A stretch of DNA of 64,000 nucleotides from Heliocidaris erythrogramma (taxonomy: Eukaryota > Echinodermata > Echinoidea > Camarodonta > Echinometridae): the NCBI GenBank assembly GCA_025617745.1, contig CM046856.1, positions 36,946,208 through 37,010,207 on the forward strand. The letters are read 5' to 3'. Below the pieces are notes generated by a model. That model had not been told where the DNA came from. It saw only the letters and a program-made list of their open reading frames with translations, and made no database searches. Position 1 is the stretch's first letter, and every line of letters starts with the position of its first letter. Below, piece by piece: positions 9,336 through 19,267 of this stretch. A program made the position numbers and the translations under genes.

Positions 9336-10942
9336 GGGCGGCTGTTTCCCGCACGGTAGCGTTCACTCGCTTAAATCCGTTAGGGGAGACGCATCCCACT
9401 ACTGCAGGGCAGCTCACGGGCTTAGCTCATGTTGGTCTGGGTTCTCAGACCCTAGCCCCCGGCCGATGCCAAGTGGGGGAACGAGTACTTCCCGGGCTGT
9501 CTACATTGCCAGCTGATGGGAATGCTCGAGCTAACAATTATGGGCGCTCTTCGGAGCAACAGGTGTTATCACCTGAGTGCGTGACTACTAGTGCTCTCCT
9601 ATTGCCGCTCCCTAGTGGTTCAATAGCGAGTTCACATGCCTTTAGTAGTCATTGGGCACATACCGAGTCATCTCGGTCCGCCCCTGCACTGGGTGCTTTC
9701 AGCAGAGACTTTGGGTTCATACCCTCAGCGCACTTTTCCCGTTGAGGGAGGTGAGCGTCCCTCCACGGAGGGTTCGGTTCGTGTTTCCGAAGCGGCTTCT
9801 TGCTCGTCTGGCCTGGCTAACCCGTCTAGTTCCTCTCAATCTGAGATGTTCAGCATGATGCGGACATTTGCTCAGAGTCAGGGTTGGTCCCTTGTACCGC
9901 GCACTACAACCTCTGCTTCTGTCCCTATTCTAGGGTCTGACATTGAGACTACTCAGCCTTTTATGGTTGATTCTTCATTGTCTGGTACGGGATCGCATGC
10001 ACCTCCTATTCCCGCGGCCCTCGGGGCTCCGCCGGGTGAGGAGACTTATGGTGATCCATGGGTCCGCCTGCTTCGTCCTTTGTTGGCGGTCCTTTGTCCC
10101 AATCTATTCAGGTGGAACCAGAGTTAGAGGCGGCCTCTCAAGCTTCGGTTTCCGAATCGTTTGGGCAGGCAGAGCCTCAATCGCTCGCCCTTTGTGGGGT
10201 AGAAGCGATTGCTTTGTTGTCCAAATATCTCCCTGAATTTCAGTCAACCCGCGCGCAGGGTTCGACTTCGCGTTGGTTCAGGCAGCAAGATTCCTCCGAG
10301 GGTATTTCTCTTGAGGAGGATTTCAAGCTGGAGTATGACCGCATTGAGGCAGTGCTTCTAGTTAAGCGCCCTATTGCGGTTAAGGGTAAGGCCTTTGCCT
10401 TTGTTTCCCAAGACTCTCAAGTCTCTCTCTCTCCGGAGATTTTAGCGGTGGGTCGTCGCTTGCGGGCGATCAATCCGCTAACCTCTGTTGCTTTTAAGAC
10501 CGAGGATAAGCGTTGGCGTGGTGTTGAAAGCCAGGTTAGAGCAGGTATGCGTTTGGCTGCCTTTCAAGGTTTTCTCTCCGACCTTAGGTCTAGAGCGGAG
10601 GAGTTGAATGTTACTGATGGTGACAAGCTGGTTATTGATGACCTGCTGCATACTCTTTCTTGTTTGCAGTGGTCACAGTTTTCCACTGCAGCTGCCTCGG
10701 TCACGTTCCGTCGCAGAGTCTTGGCTCTTACGGCCCTGGGTGTTAAGGAGTCGGACATTGCACACCTTCTCCGAGATGTTCCGTCTTGGGGTCCTTCGCT
10801 TTTTGGTGGTCAATTCGCTACGGTTTTTCAGAGAGAGATTGATGCGCGTAAGCAGGTCTCTGACATGACTACGCAGTTTCACACTCACTCTAAGGCGACG
10901 CGGGCCCCTGTCCGTCGGAGGCCTGCTGGTCCCGCCTACTGA
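9017..10942 (+). pseudogene. DIRS-A ORF1, gag-like, frame broken
   Basis: The chain starts at ATG 9017 after a TTTTGCAG-like stretch with a serine/arginine-rich N terminus (MNSEEEAARSRRPASSEES). It then needs three frames: about 9017-9745, 9636-10127 and 10058-10942. A 36-base G tract at 9299-9334 is one probable cause. The last part (about 10060-10942) is a helical region containing LRAINPLTSVAFK and FQREIDARKQVSD, shared with DIRS-D (43600-43780) and partly with DIRS-C. The role is inferred to be capsid-like from its position ahead of RT; there is no zinc knuckle. It stops at 10940-10942, 59 bases before the RT frame. Confidence 0.8.
9299..9334 (+). repeat. G homopolymer inside DIRS-A ORF1
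   Basis: About 35 consecutive G bases sit in what should be coding DNA. The aligned part of DIRS-C (about 33340-33390) has mixed sequence here instead. The true length may be misread in the assembly. Confidence 0.9.
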
Positions 10943-11001
10943 GTCTCAGCCAGCTCCTTCTCCTTCTCCCCGCTTGGGAGGCCATCTCCGGGGACGCATT
11001 T

Positions 11002-12789
11002 GTGCTCTCTGTCGTGCGAGACGGATTTTTCATAGATCTATCCGCTTCGCTCCCCGGAGGGGCTATAAGAACTCGTTCACCTCCCATGTCTTCCCTGGCT
11101 CGATCTCATGCTTCAAAGGAGATCGAGTCTCTGTTGGAAAAGAGGGCTATAGAAAGGGTAAGAGACCGGCCGTCTCTTTCCCTTTCTCCAATTTTTGTTA
11201 TTCCCAAGTGCTCGGGAAAACTTCGTTTGATACTGAATTTGAAAAGAATAAACAAGTTCATTCCTTCAGTTCATTTTCGGATGGAGACTCTCGCCTCCAT
11301 TCTCCCGTTGATCAAGAGGAAGGACTACGCAGTCTCGATAGATCTCAAAGATGCGTATTTCCATATTCCCATTCATCGCGCTTCGCGCGATCTTCTAGGG
11401 TTTTCCTTCCTCTCAGAGACTTTTCGTTTTCGCGTTCTTCCCTTCGGGCTGCGCCCAGCCCCTCGGGTTTTTACTCAGGTTGTAGCCGTGCTGGCAGCCT
11501 CACTGAGGCGACGCGGCCTTCGGCTATTTTGCTACCTGGACGATTGGCTTCTCCTGGCGGAGTCGCGCGATCGTTTGTTAGACGAGACTCGTTTGCTCGT
11601 CAAGTTTACTCAAGACTTGGGTTTCCTAATAAATTGGGAAAAGTCAGAGTTAGTTCCTACTCGCAGCCCAGTTTTTCTCGGCAGCTCGCAAGCTCATGCT
11701 GGCCAGAAAGGTCAAGGCCAGACCGTGGCTTCAGTTCTTGGGGTATCTAGCCAGTCTAGTCGATGTTCTGGAAGATTGCCGGCTCTTTATGAGACCGTTT
11801 CAGAGACATCTCCTCAAGTTTTACAAGCCGAGCAAGGATTCTCTATTGGTCTGGATTCCAGTACCAATAGGAATCAAGTCTCTTCTCTCTCGTTGGACGA
11901 ACGAGGAGTTTCTCGCGCGAGGCAAGTCCTTCCGTACCCCCCTTCCGTCGATCTCGGTTTCGACAGACGCCTCTCGGTTGGGGTGGGGAGGACATTGCAA
12001 TGGCAGCACGGTCGCGGGGGATTGGTCTCATCTTGGGACTCTTCCCCATATCAATGTCCTGGAGTTTATGGTAGTTCTATTAGTCCTGCTTCATTTCAGA
12101 AGTCGACTTCTCAGTCGTCAGTTCTGATCCTCACGGACAATGTCACTGTGGCGGCTAATATCAATCGGCAGGGAGGCACTCGTTCTGCTACCCTGAATGC
12201 CCTAGCAGCACAGCTGTGGAGGTGGTGTCGTCGCATGGCGATCACACCCGTGGCCTCTTTCATCCCCGGTCAGGAAAACCTCATTGCGGATTTTCTGTCT
12301 CGGGGCAGGTGTCTTCCATCAGAATGGATGCTCCATCCAGAGGTCTTTTGCCGCATTCGCAGTTGCCTGGGTCCACTGGAAGTGGATCTTTTTGCGTCGG
12401 TTCTAAACCACCAACTTCCGAAATATTGCTCCCGTGCGCGCGATCGGGGAGCTTGGGCTCTCGATGCTTTCTCTCTCAGTTGGGAGAATCTTCGAGGGTT
12501 TGCCTTTCCTCCCTTCCAGCTGATTCCGCGAGTCTTGCGGAAGATCAGGGAAGATCGGGCTCGGGTGCTTGTGATAGCTCCCTTTTGGCCCAGGAGGAGT
12601 TGGTTTCCGGAGCTAATGAGCCTTCTGGTGGCTCAACCGTTCCTTCTACCGTTAAGAGCGGATCTGGTGTTGCAGCCCCTCTCGGGGATTCTTCACCACA
12701 ATCCAGAGTCCCTTCATTTGACTGCTTGGCCCCTGTCGGGGAATCTGCAAGACAGTCGGGTCTCTCTGATAGAGCCGCGGATTTCTTAA
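11002..12789 (+). pseudogene. DIRS-A reverse transcriptase / RNase H, damaged
   Basis: The open frame holds RT motifs LILNLKRINKFI, SIDLKDAYFHIPIH (motif A), LPFGLRPAPRVFTQ (motif B) and YLDDWLLL (motif C, 11533-11544). After FLINWEKSEL the homologous sequence jumps to another frame from about 11690 to 12110 (LQFLGYLASLVDVL, then RNase H VSTDASRLGWGGH), and the original frame resumes with LILTDNVTVAANINRQGG and GQENLIADFLSR. Against DIRS-D, about 25-30 residues are missing at the first jump. The frame stays open by chance, so a 595-residue protein is predicted but its centre is nonsense. The C-terminal part (LEVDLFAS, AFPPFQLIPRVL) is the segment that follows RNase H in many DIRS elements. 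Stop TAA at 12787-12789. Confidence 0.85.
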
Positions 12790-13763
12790 TGTCCAGTCGT
12801 AGAGTTTCTACTAGGGAAATTTATAATTCCCGTCTTTCGGTCTTTTTCCTCTGGTGTAAAGAGCGAAATCAAACCCCGTCTAAGGCTCCTATTGGTTCAA
12901 TTGCGGATTTTCTAATCTCGCTATTTGACAAAGGGAGATCCATCTATACTATCCGAGGCTACCGATCGGCGATCGGGGCCATTCATTCAGGCTTTTCAGA
13001 TGGTTCGGGGATTTCTAATTCCCCGCTGTTGAGTGGTTTGATTCGGTCGTTCTTTCTGAAAAGTCCTCCGCGTTCTAAGTTAGTCCCGTCTTGGAGCCTG
13101 CCTAAGGTCTTAGAAGCCCTGGCGAAGCCTCCTTTTGAGCCGTTAGGTGAAGCTTCGCTTCACCATCTTACGGTTAAGACGCTCTTTTTGGTAGCCATTG
13201 CCTCTGGGCAGAGGCGCAGTACTCTTCATGCCCTCTGTCTTACTCCTGGTCATGTTCGCTGGGAGAGAAAAGGTGTTAGATTGATTCCTAAGGCTTCGTT
13301 CATTGCCAAGAATCAAACGGCTTCCTCTGGCCCTGTTGAGATTTTTCTTTGTCCGCTTTCTAGATTTTCGTCAGTGCGCGAGGACAAAGTTTGGTGTCCT
13401 GTTAGAGCTCTCAAATGGTATATTGATAGGACTAAGTCTTATCGTAAGGATGATCAGTTGTTCCTGATCACTCGAGAGCTTTTTTCTCCTGCTTCTCTTG
13501 ATTCCATTTCTAGATGGATCGTCGAGGCTATTAGGGCTGCTGGCACAGAGGCTCTTTTATCTGACAGTAAGCCTCAAGCTCATGACACTCGTAGTGTCAG
13601 CACTTCCTGGGCTCTGTTTCAAGGTGTGGCGCTGGATGATATTTTGAAGGCTGCTTATTGGCGTTCGTCCAATTCCTTCATTTCTTGCTACCTTAGGGAT
13701 GTCCCTGCAGGTGAGGCTATTTTTGCGTCAGCCACCTTGAAGGCCGCTGTGTCTTCTTTGTAA
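12789..13763 (+). CDS. DIRS-A tyrosine recombinase
   Basis: The product would integrate a circular cDNA by site-specific recombination in the nucleus. Seen: an N-terminal core-binding region (TREIYNSRLSVFFLWC, SIYTIRGYRSAIGAIH), then catalytic residues in order: Arg in SGQRRSTLHAL (about 13203), His and Arg in HDTR (13581-13592) and Tyr in SCYL (13689-13691), the R-H-R-Y set of the family. About 324 residues, typical for DIRS recombinases. ATG 12789 overlaps the RT stop as TAATG, which suggests termination-reinitiation; the frame is also open upstream, so a longer start cannot be excluded. No stop or shift is seen. It could still be active although RT is not. Confidence 0.88.
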   Translation: MSSRRVSTREIYNSRLSVFFLWCKERNQTPSKAPIGSIADFLISLFDKGRSIYTIRGYRSAIGAIHSGFSDGSGISNSPLLSGLIRSFFLKSPPRSKLVPSWSLPKVLEALAKPPFEPLGEASLHHLTVKTLFLVAIASGQRRSTLHALCLTPGHVRWERKGVRLIPKASFIAKNQTASSGPVEIFLCPLSRFSSVREDKVWCPVRALKWYIDRTKSYRKDDQLFLITRELFSPASLDSISRWIVEAIRAAGTEALLSDSKPQAHDTRSVSTSWALFQGVALDDILKAAYWRSSNSFISCYLRDVPAGEAIFASATLKAAVSSL

Positions 13764-13813
13764 TCCTATTTCCCTCTGCTTGAAACATGCCTCCCGGTCT
13801 AGTTGGCGCTGGT

Positions 13814-13910
13814 CTAGCATAATAGGTAGGTATATATGATTTATTGCAGTAAATTTGTAAAATCAGCATTGATTTTCTTATTTACTATATAAATCTATAT
13901 ACCTACCTAT
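13814..13910 (+). repeat. DIRS-A internal complementary region
   Basis: 13814 to about 13857 is the reverse complement of the extreme left edge (2873-2913). The adjoining bases to 13910 are the reverse complement of the extreme right edge (about 14107-14161). The two edges are thus joined head to head inside the element, the template expected for completing the ends during circle formation in DIRS replication. Confidence 0.92.
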
Positions 13911-13949
13911 GACCCTCCCTCCTTCCCCGCACCTTGCAAGCAACATGTT

Positions 13950-14161
13950 TCTACTTGGGGTTGCTCGCAAAAGAGGAAGATGGCCGTTGCGTGTTGACGC
14001 GCGTGAGTGGCGAGGGGAACAATAGGATTACGGGGGGTGCGCACAATATTGTGACTCATTTGTATAAAGTTCTCGAAGGGGTCGCGTAGTCAAGACTACT
14101 AGCATAATAGGTAGGTATATAGATTTATATAGTAAATAAGAAAATCAATGCTGATTTTACA
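13950..14161 (+). repeat. DIRS-A right inverted terminal repeat
   Basis: Inverted copy of 2890-3110 with a private outer edge (TAGTAAATAAGAAAATCAAT). LINE-A resumes at 14162. Confidence 0.9.
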
Positions 14162-15969
14162 AGTCCGCCAGAAAGCTCTCAAAAATTCTAGACAGCACAG
14201 AGGTAATTGAGATTGGGCGAAGCTGGTCAAACCCCGTAACACGAGGGGTCTTAGGAATCGCACAAACTGATGCACACTTCCATTTCTCTGGGAAATAACC
14301 ATCATTCAGGCACCCGTTGAATATCTGGGTTAATGGGCCTGCGATTTCCAACGCGAATTCCTTGAAAAGGCGAGTAGGAACGTCATTAGGATGAGGTGCC
14401 TTTGATGCGTTGAGGCGTTTGAGACGTCTATAGACTTCCTGCTGCTGGATTAGCGGCGGAGGTGTAGGAGCCGGAAGAAATGCCGAGAGGGTTGACAAGT
14501 CCAATGGAGGCAACATATTGCAGATGTGAGAGAAATGCAGATTAAGATCATCTGCAAGCTGACGAGGAGATGCATCAACAGGGCCAAAGGCAAAAGATGG
14601 CTTCTTCATTCCTACAAGCGACCTTATTTGTCTGTGGCATTTTCCTGGTTCTGAAGATTTCATATCTTGAACCTTATTACGGACGTAGATTGATTTAGCT
14701 CTGCCAATGTCACGTTGGACTTTATTCCGTAGTTGATGGTAGCGATCTCCACTGTTGTGTGCTTAGCCTAGTTCTCGCTGTTTAATTAAATTGCGGATAG
14801 TCTCATTGAACCACGGTTTGTCTCTTGCTCTCCGCTTGATCGATATCTCAGGAAAACAACGTTTGTACTGCGTCATGAGCGTACAGTGGAGAATATCTAC
14901 CATTTCATCTGGATCACAAACAGCGTTGAGCTCGGCCCAGGTGAATTCGGTGATCCATTGCCAAAGCATTCGGATAGACGACTCGCGGAATGTTCGCAGC
15001 TTCAACTTGGTAGCTTTCCTAGGCTGAATGGAGTCATGTGGTCGCACCACAATAACTCCGTGGTCAGAAGCCGCGATTGGGGAATGTGTCGCTGGGTCCC
15101 CATACAATTCCGGGAAGTTTATCAAGATTTTGTCCAAAACTGCATTACCTTGTGTTGGTGCAGTTACCACTTGCGTCAAAAGAGCATGCTGTTCAATGAC
15201 ATCAGTGGAGAGATCATTAAAATCCCCCATGACAAGAATCAACGCTTCTTCTGTAGAATTGATCAAATCAGTAATCTGAATGATGTGCTCAGTTATTTCT
15301 TGACGATATGGAGATCGTGGTGGTACATCAACTACACAGGCATAGATACTCTTAGCTAAACGAATAGTAGAAGACGGACGAAGTTTTATCCACATAATTT
15401 CTAGATGTCTTGGAACCAAATCGTCGAACACTAGTCGTGTCATTTCTAGAATATAGCGCAATTCCCCCTCCAGTCCGATCAACACGGTCAGACCGATGTA
15501 AAGTAAATGTGGAAAAATCAAAGCAAGTAGATGGCTTGTCCGGGGTAAACCAGGTTTCAGTTACTGCAATGAAATTGATATCACTGTACTGGGAGACAAT
15601 AGTCGACTCAAAATCATGAAACTTGTTACACAAAGACCTGGCATTAAGCAGCAATATTGAAGGTAATGCTGATGAACAATTAGTATTGACATGAGTTAAA
15701 TGTCTTACTCTGATCGGCTGAGGAAGGGATGGCTGGCGAGAACATTGATCTAGTACCACGCGTATTCTTCGTCTTGTTTTCCTACCAGCCCGACATCCCC
15801 TTGTTCTGCGAGCAATGCCAAGAGTATGTAAGGTAGAAAACACATCCTGGGGTAAGAGGGATCGCGATTGACGACACTTCCGTAGCTCTAAGAGTTCAGT
15901 ACTAGTATAGCATAACGCTCCATTGTTCGGGGGATTGCTACTGTCCGAATCCATGTCGCTCGCGGACAA
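14162..15969 (-). pseudogene. LINE-A ORF2 N-terminal part: APE endonuclease and RT start
   Basis: ATG at 15969 (MSASDMDSDSSN) is followed by a basic stretch and an apurinic-type endonuclease: LLLNARSLCNKFHDF, TETWF, RTGGGIALYS, then LVMGDFNDLS and SDHGVIVV. A frameshift lies near 15350-15520, where the chain moves to a second frame. An in-frame stop at about 14763 interrupts the linker before the RT start (SLVGMKKPSF, then LRPISITSVLSRIFES). The frame then meets DIRS-A at 14162. The endonuclease would nick the target for primed reverse transcription; here it is defunct. Confidence 0.85.
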
Positions 15970-16115
15970 AACAAAGCCAGCAAAAAATGAAAGCAGGGGT
16001 CCGAACGTGGACGTCCAGCTATGATGTCGCTGCTACGTACGACATGATACAGTTCTATTCTAATTTTTCTCTGACCAGCACATTGTTGCTTTGCAACGGA
16101 ACCCCATGACCACAA
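14162..16115 (-). mobile_element. LINE-A, 5' half
   Basis: Continuation of the LINE split by DIRS-A. It contains the ORF2 N terminus, APE endonuclease and RT fingers. The 5' limit is uncertain; coding similarity fades above 15969 and a short open stretch reaches 16115. Confidence 0.75.
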
Positions 16116-16600
16116 AAGTACTTTTGTAGGTTAAAGTTATTTTTCAACATCGTTTTAGACCCGTTCTTCACAAAGATACGTCAGCTAATCAATAGGAAAA
16201 CTCACGCCTGTACAGAAGTAGGCAACACAACAAAAGTAATCTAGCACCGCCATCGACGACTACCTTACAGCTATTGTCGTTCCCTCAAATGCATCAAAAT
16301 CTTGTTTCATCTTTTCTATGTAATAATTAATAATCATATTTGTACCTCTGTGTAAATATGTTTATCATGCAAAACTGTTAAATGGACATGCCTGCAGCAT
16401 GAAAGAAGATAATTGAAATGTAAAAGTTTGTTCCAGCAAAGTCATGATTATATTGCAGGGAATTATAAAGCATGTTACTGTTGTAGTTAATCCTTGCAGA
16501 TTGGAGAAATTTAACTGATTATTCACACATCCATCTGTCTGTCCTCATAATCTTATTATAATTATATTTTATGGGGCCGTTATTTGACAGTTATAGGCTT
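16116..16600. other. No gene seen
   Basis: AT-rich unique-looking DNA with short ORFs only. It may include the 5' leader of LINE-A at its left edge. Confidence 0.5.
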
Positions 16601-16749
16601 AGTCCTGTACTATCGGTGGGGTGCCCTTGCCCATGTATATATTAAAGGTACTGATTACTTTACTAATTTAGTACGGGACTAAGCTTAACCCACTTTCTGT
16701 TCACATTGCATTTTACCAAAGTGGGCTAACTCCAAGATAGTACAGGATT
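16601..16749. repeat. Small inverted-repeat element
   Basis: The ends AGTCCTGTACTATC (16601-16614) and GATAGTACAGGATT (16736-16749) are inverted copies with one change. Related words (AGTACGGGACTAA, GATAGTACAGGGTTA) recur at 28785-28858, so this is a dispersed family. Confidence 0.5.
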
Positions 16750-16790
16750 ATTTGAGCCCTGGAAAAAAGCATGGTTAGCCTCACCAAAGG

Positions 16791-16938
16791 CAGGGCTGCC
16801 AACTCTCATGCATTGAACGTGAGACTCAGACACGCAATTCACCCAATTCTGACTGTCTCTCTCTGATAAACAAATTCTCACGCTGGACCCCCAAAATAAA
16901 AAGTAACAACAAAAAAAATGTCTCCAAAAATCGCTGAT
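16791..16938. repeat. Left end of a hAT-like element
   Basis: It begins CAGGGCTGCCAAC, which has the CAGGG-type tip of hAT transposons. The inverted tip GTTGGCAGCCCTG is at 28710-28722. CAAAGG lies just outside each end (16785-16790 and 28723-28728), two bases short of the usual 8-bp duplication. The element would be split by about 11.7 kb of nested repeats. Confidence 0.45.
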
Positions 16939-17225
16939 ATTTACTACAATAAATCAATGTATCTACCTATTATTGCTAGTTTGGTCCAAACTACGTTACC
17001 ATCCGAGAAACTAAACGTCACACTCACGCACACCCCACCCATGTATGGCACCTTCCCATAGTCACATGTGCGCGCGCACGCCCGCCATCATCTTCTTTTC
17101 ATTCTCGCTGCCGAGAGAATAACACAGGCAGATAAGTCACTGCGCCTGAATTTGAGATTTATCTCCGTTTTGCGCCTTTCTAATCTGCTATGATAAATGA
17201 ATTCCGTTCTCTTTTTAATTCTTAT
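16939..17225 (+). mobile_element. DIRS-B left terminal repeat
   Basis: The sequence starting ATTTACTACAATAAATC follows the left end of DIRS-D (41281-41560) closely through GCCCGCC...CATTCTCGCTGCCGA and the pyrimidine-rich leader, then diverges. It is the left end of a decayed DIRS element whose RT and RNase H scraps lie at 23401 and 27536. Confidence 0.78.
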
Positions 17226-17227
17226 TG

Positions 17228-17515
17228 TATCCCCCTGCAAAATGCCGGAGGATACTTTGATTCAGCAGCGTTCCGCCACCGCCACCGCGTCACATTCTTG
17301 TGTGTGCTCTAGTGGTCACATTTCTCAACAGATTTCTTTCAAACTATGTACAGAGGTGTATCTTGGTGAAATCTGGACACCTATAATTTCTGGCGATGCT
17401 GCCCTGGTGTTCCGTCTTTTATAGGGTCAAAGGTCATACTTCGGGGGATGGCGTGAGTGCACTCTGCAGGCCACATTTCTGGATGGATTTCTTTCAAATT
17501 TTGTATAGAGATGTT
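17228..17515 (+). repeat. About 160-bp repeat family, left block
   Basis: It contains GATGCTGCCCTGGTGTTCCG, TTTATAGGGTCAAAGGTCAT and CTGGATGGATTTCTTTCA, all repeated at 22990-23400. The block stops where the 3' tail of LINE-B begins. Confidence 0.75.
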
Positions 17516-17800
17516 TGTTTGTTTGAGTTTATTTTCTTCCGCAAAAAATAAAAATACATACATACTTGAAATAACATTTGGTAACATAATGAACATTTAA
17601 AGAAGTATACATTTGTCAGTTGGAGTAATTACCAAAATTACATTTGATATATATATACAGAAGAAGGACTGTCACTATAAGCATTTGCTTGAAAACGTTA
17701 CAGCCCAACAAAAGAGCATAAATATATTTATTATGCAAAACGAAGAAAATTAAGTATAATAACCTTTTTAAAAGGCGTCGATGATATCGATGATGGTAAA

Positions 17801-17836
<36 letters not shown>

Positions 17837-19267
17837 ACTGATGATTGGTGGGGATGAGGACGGTGGATGTTTAAATGATAGGTATTAGCAGAATAGTAAT
17901 CACAGAAACATGGTTTATAGTATGAAACAAAGCGGTTATAATTGTCAAAATTTCAAATGTTATACTCTGATAGTAAAATTTTCTTTACTTCTGTTTTAAA
18001 AGAATTAAGAGTTCTACAAGATCTGATATTATCAGGGAGTGCATTCCATAAGTCAGGACCACGATGCCTTATGGATTTATGTGCAATCAGTGACTTAGGA
18101 TTGACTAAATGAAAATTTAATGAATTCCGAGTAGGATACGAATGAATAGTATTATTTAGCATTAAAAAATGTTGAAACGATTGAGGCAATAAATTATTAG
18201 AATATTTAAACATATTTTGCATCGTATTTACATCAAAAACTTTAAGTGTTTTTAATTCATAAAACAATGGGTTTGTATGAGCTAAATACTGCGAGCCAGT
18301 ACAAATGCGTAGAGCTTTCTACAGGGTTAATTTTGGTCTTACCGCAAGTGGCCCATACCGAATTACAATAAGTAATATATGGTAGTATTAAAGAATTGTA
18401 AAGCATGAAAAGAGTCATGATTTTTAGGAATATAATATTGTATCTTATAAAGTATACCAATGTTCCTAGAAATACAAGTAGTTATATGCCGTACATGTTC
18501 ACTCCAATTTAAATTTTCATCGATGAAAACACCTAAAAATTTTGTATATTTTTTACGTTCGAGAGAAATATCAACTTTTATATTATAGGGAAATTCATCT
18601 ATCTGATTACTAAGTTTGAAATGTATAAAATTTGTTTTATTTATGTTAAGGGACAATTTATTACATTTAAACCAGGCAGATATTTTCAGTAATTCTAAAT
18701 TAAGTATTCGAACTAATGTGTCTAAGTTTTCATGAGAGTGAAAAATATTAGTATCATCGGCAAAGAGGATAAATGATAAAAGGGATGTAGAGTTGGTTAT
18801 ATCATTAATGTATAAAATAAATAGAAGCGGACCTAATATTGATCCTTGAGGGACACCACATGTAATTGCAAGAGAGTCAGATTGAATTCCATTATATACT
18901 ACATATTGTTCACTACTAGATATATAATCTTTAAACCATGAAAGTGCAATACCTCTAATTCCATAGTTTTGGAGCTTTTTAAACAGAATATCATGATTTA
19001 GAGTATCAAACGCTTTAGATAGATCCATAAAAACCCCTACTACATGTTTTTTGTTGGCCATTGAATTTGTTATTTTATCATATATTTGAACTAATGCTAA
19101 ATCAGTTGAATAATTTTTCCGAAAGCCATATTGATTTAGATTTAATACATTATTAGTATTCAAAAAATTAAAAAGCCTAGTATAAATTAATTTTTCAAGT
19201 ATTTTTGATATGCTAGGAGGAATTGAAATGGGTCGATAGTTGCTAATTTCATGAGGATCGTCTTTTT
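17512..19267 (-). mobile_element. LINE-B, 3' half with tail
   Basis: A minus-strand LINE whose 3' end reads toward GTTTGTTTGAGTTTATT (plus strand) at about 17512. The 3' region 17515-17950 contains a (GAT)n run at 17799-17835 and AT-rich DNA. The 5' part is cut at 19267 by the hairpin-ended element and its endonuclease lies at 21652-22350. Confidence 0.75.
17953..19260 (-). pseudogene. LINE-B reverse transcriptase
   Basis: Read from the right: the ISNYRPISIPPSISK-type RT start near 19260, then QYGFRKNYSTDLAL, GVFMDLSKAFDTLNH (motif A), GVPQGSILGPLLF (motif B) and FADDTNIF (motif C), followed by LSLNINKT and KFLGVFIDENLNW. One or more frameshifts near 18260-18460 separate it from the C terminus (17953-18267: SYPTRNSLNFHL, KSIRHRGPDLWNALP), the usual tail of CR1/L2-like ORF2. 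AT-rich codon use contrasts with LINE-A. Dead copy. Confidence 0.85.

Larger units (their letters stand above)
2872..14161 (+). mobile_element. DIRS-A, tyrosine-recombinase retrotransposon with ITRs and ICR
   Basis: About 11.3 kb, of which 5.56 kb is a nested LTR element, leaving roughly 5.7 kb, a usual DIRS length. Inverted terminal repeats lie at 2872-3110 and 13950-14161. An internal complementary region at 13814-13910 joins the complements of both outer edges. Order of frames: gag-like, RT/RNase H, tyrosine recombinase. It interrupts LINE-A, and its outer ends show no target duplication, as expected for recombinase-mediated integration of a circle. DIRS biology is established knowledge; boundaries are read from the LINE junction and are good to 1-2 bases. 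Confidence 0.92.
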
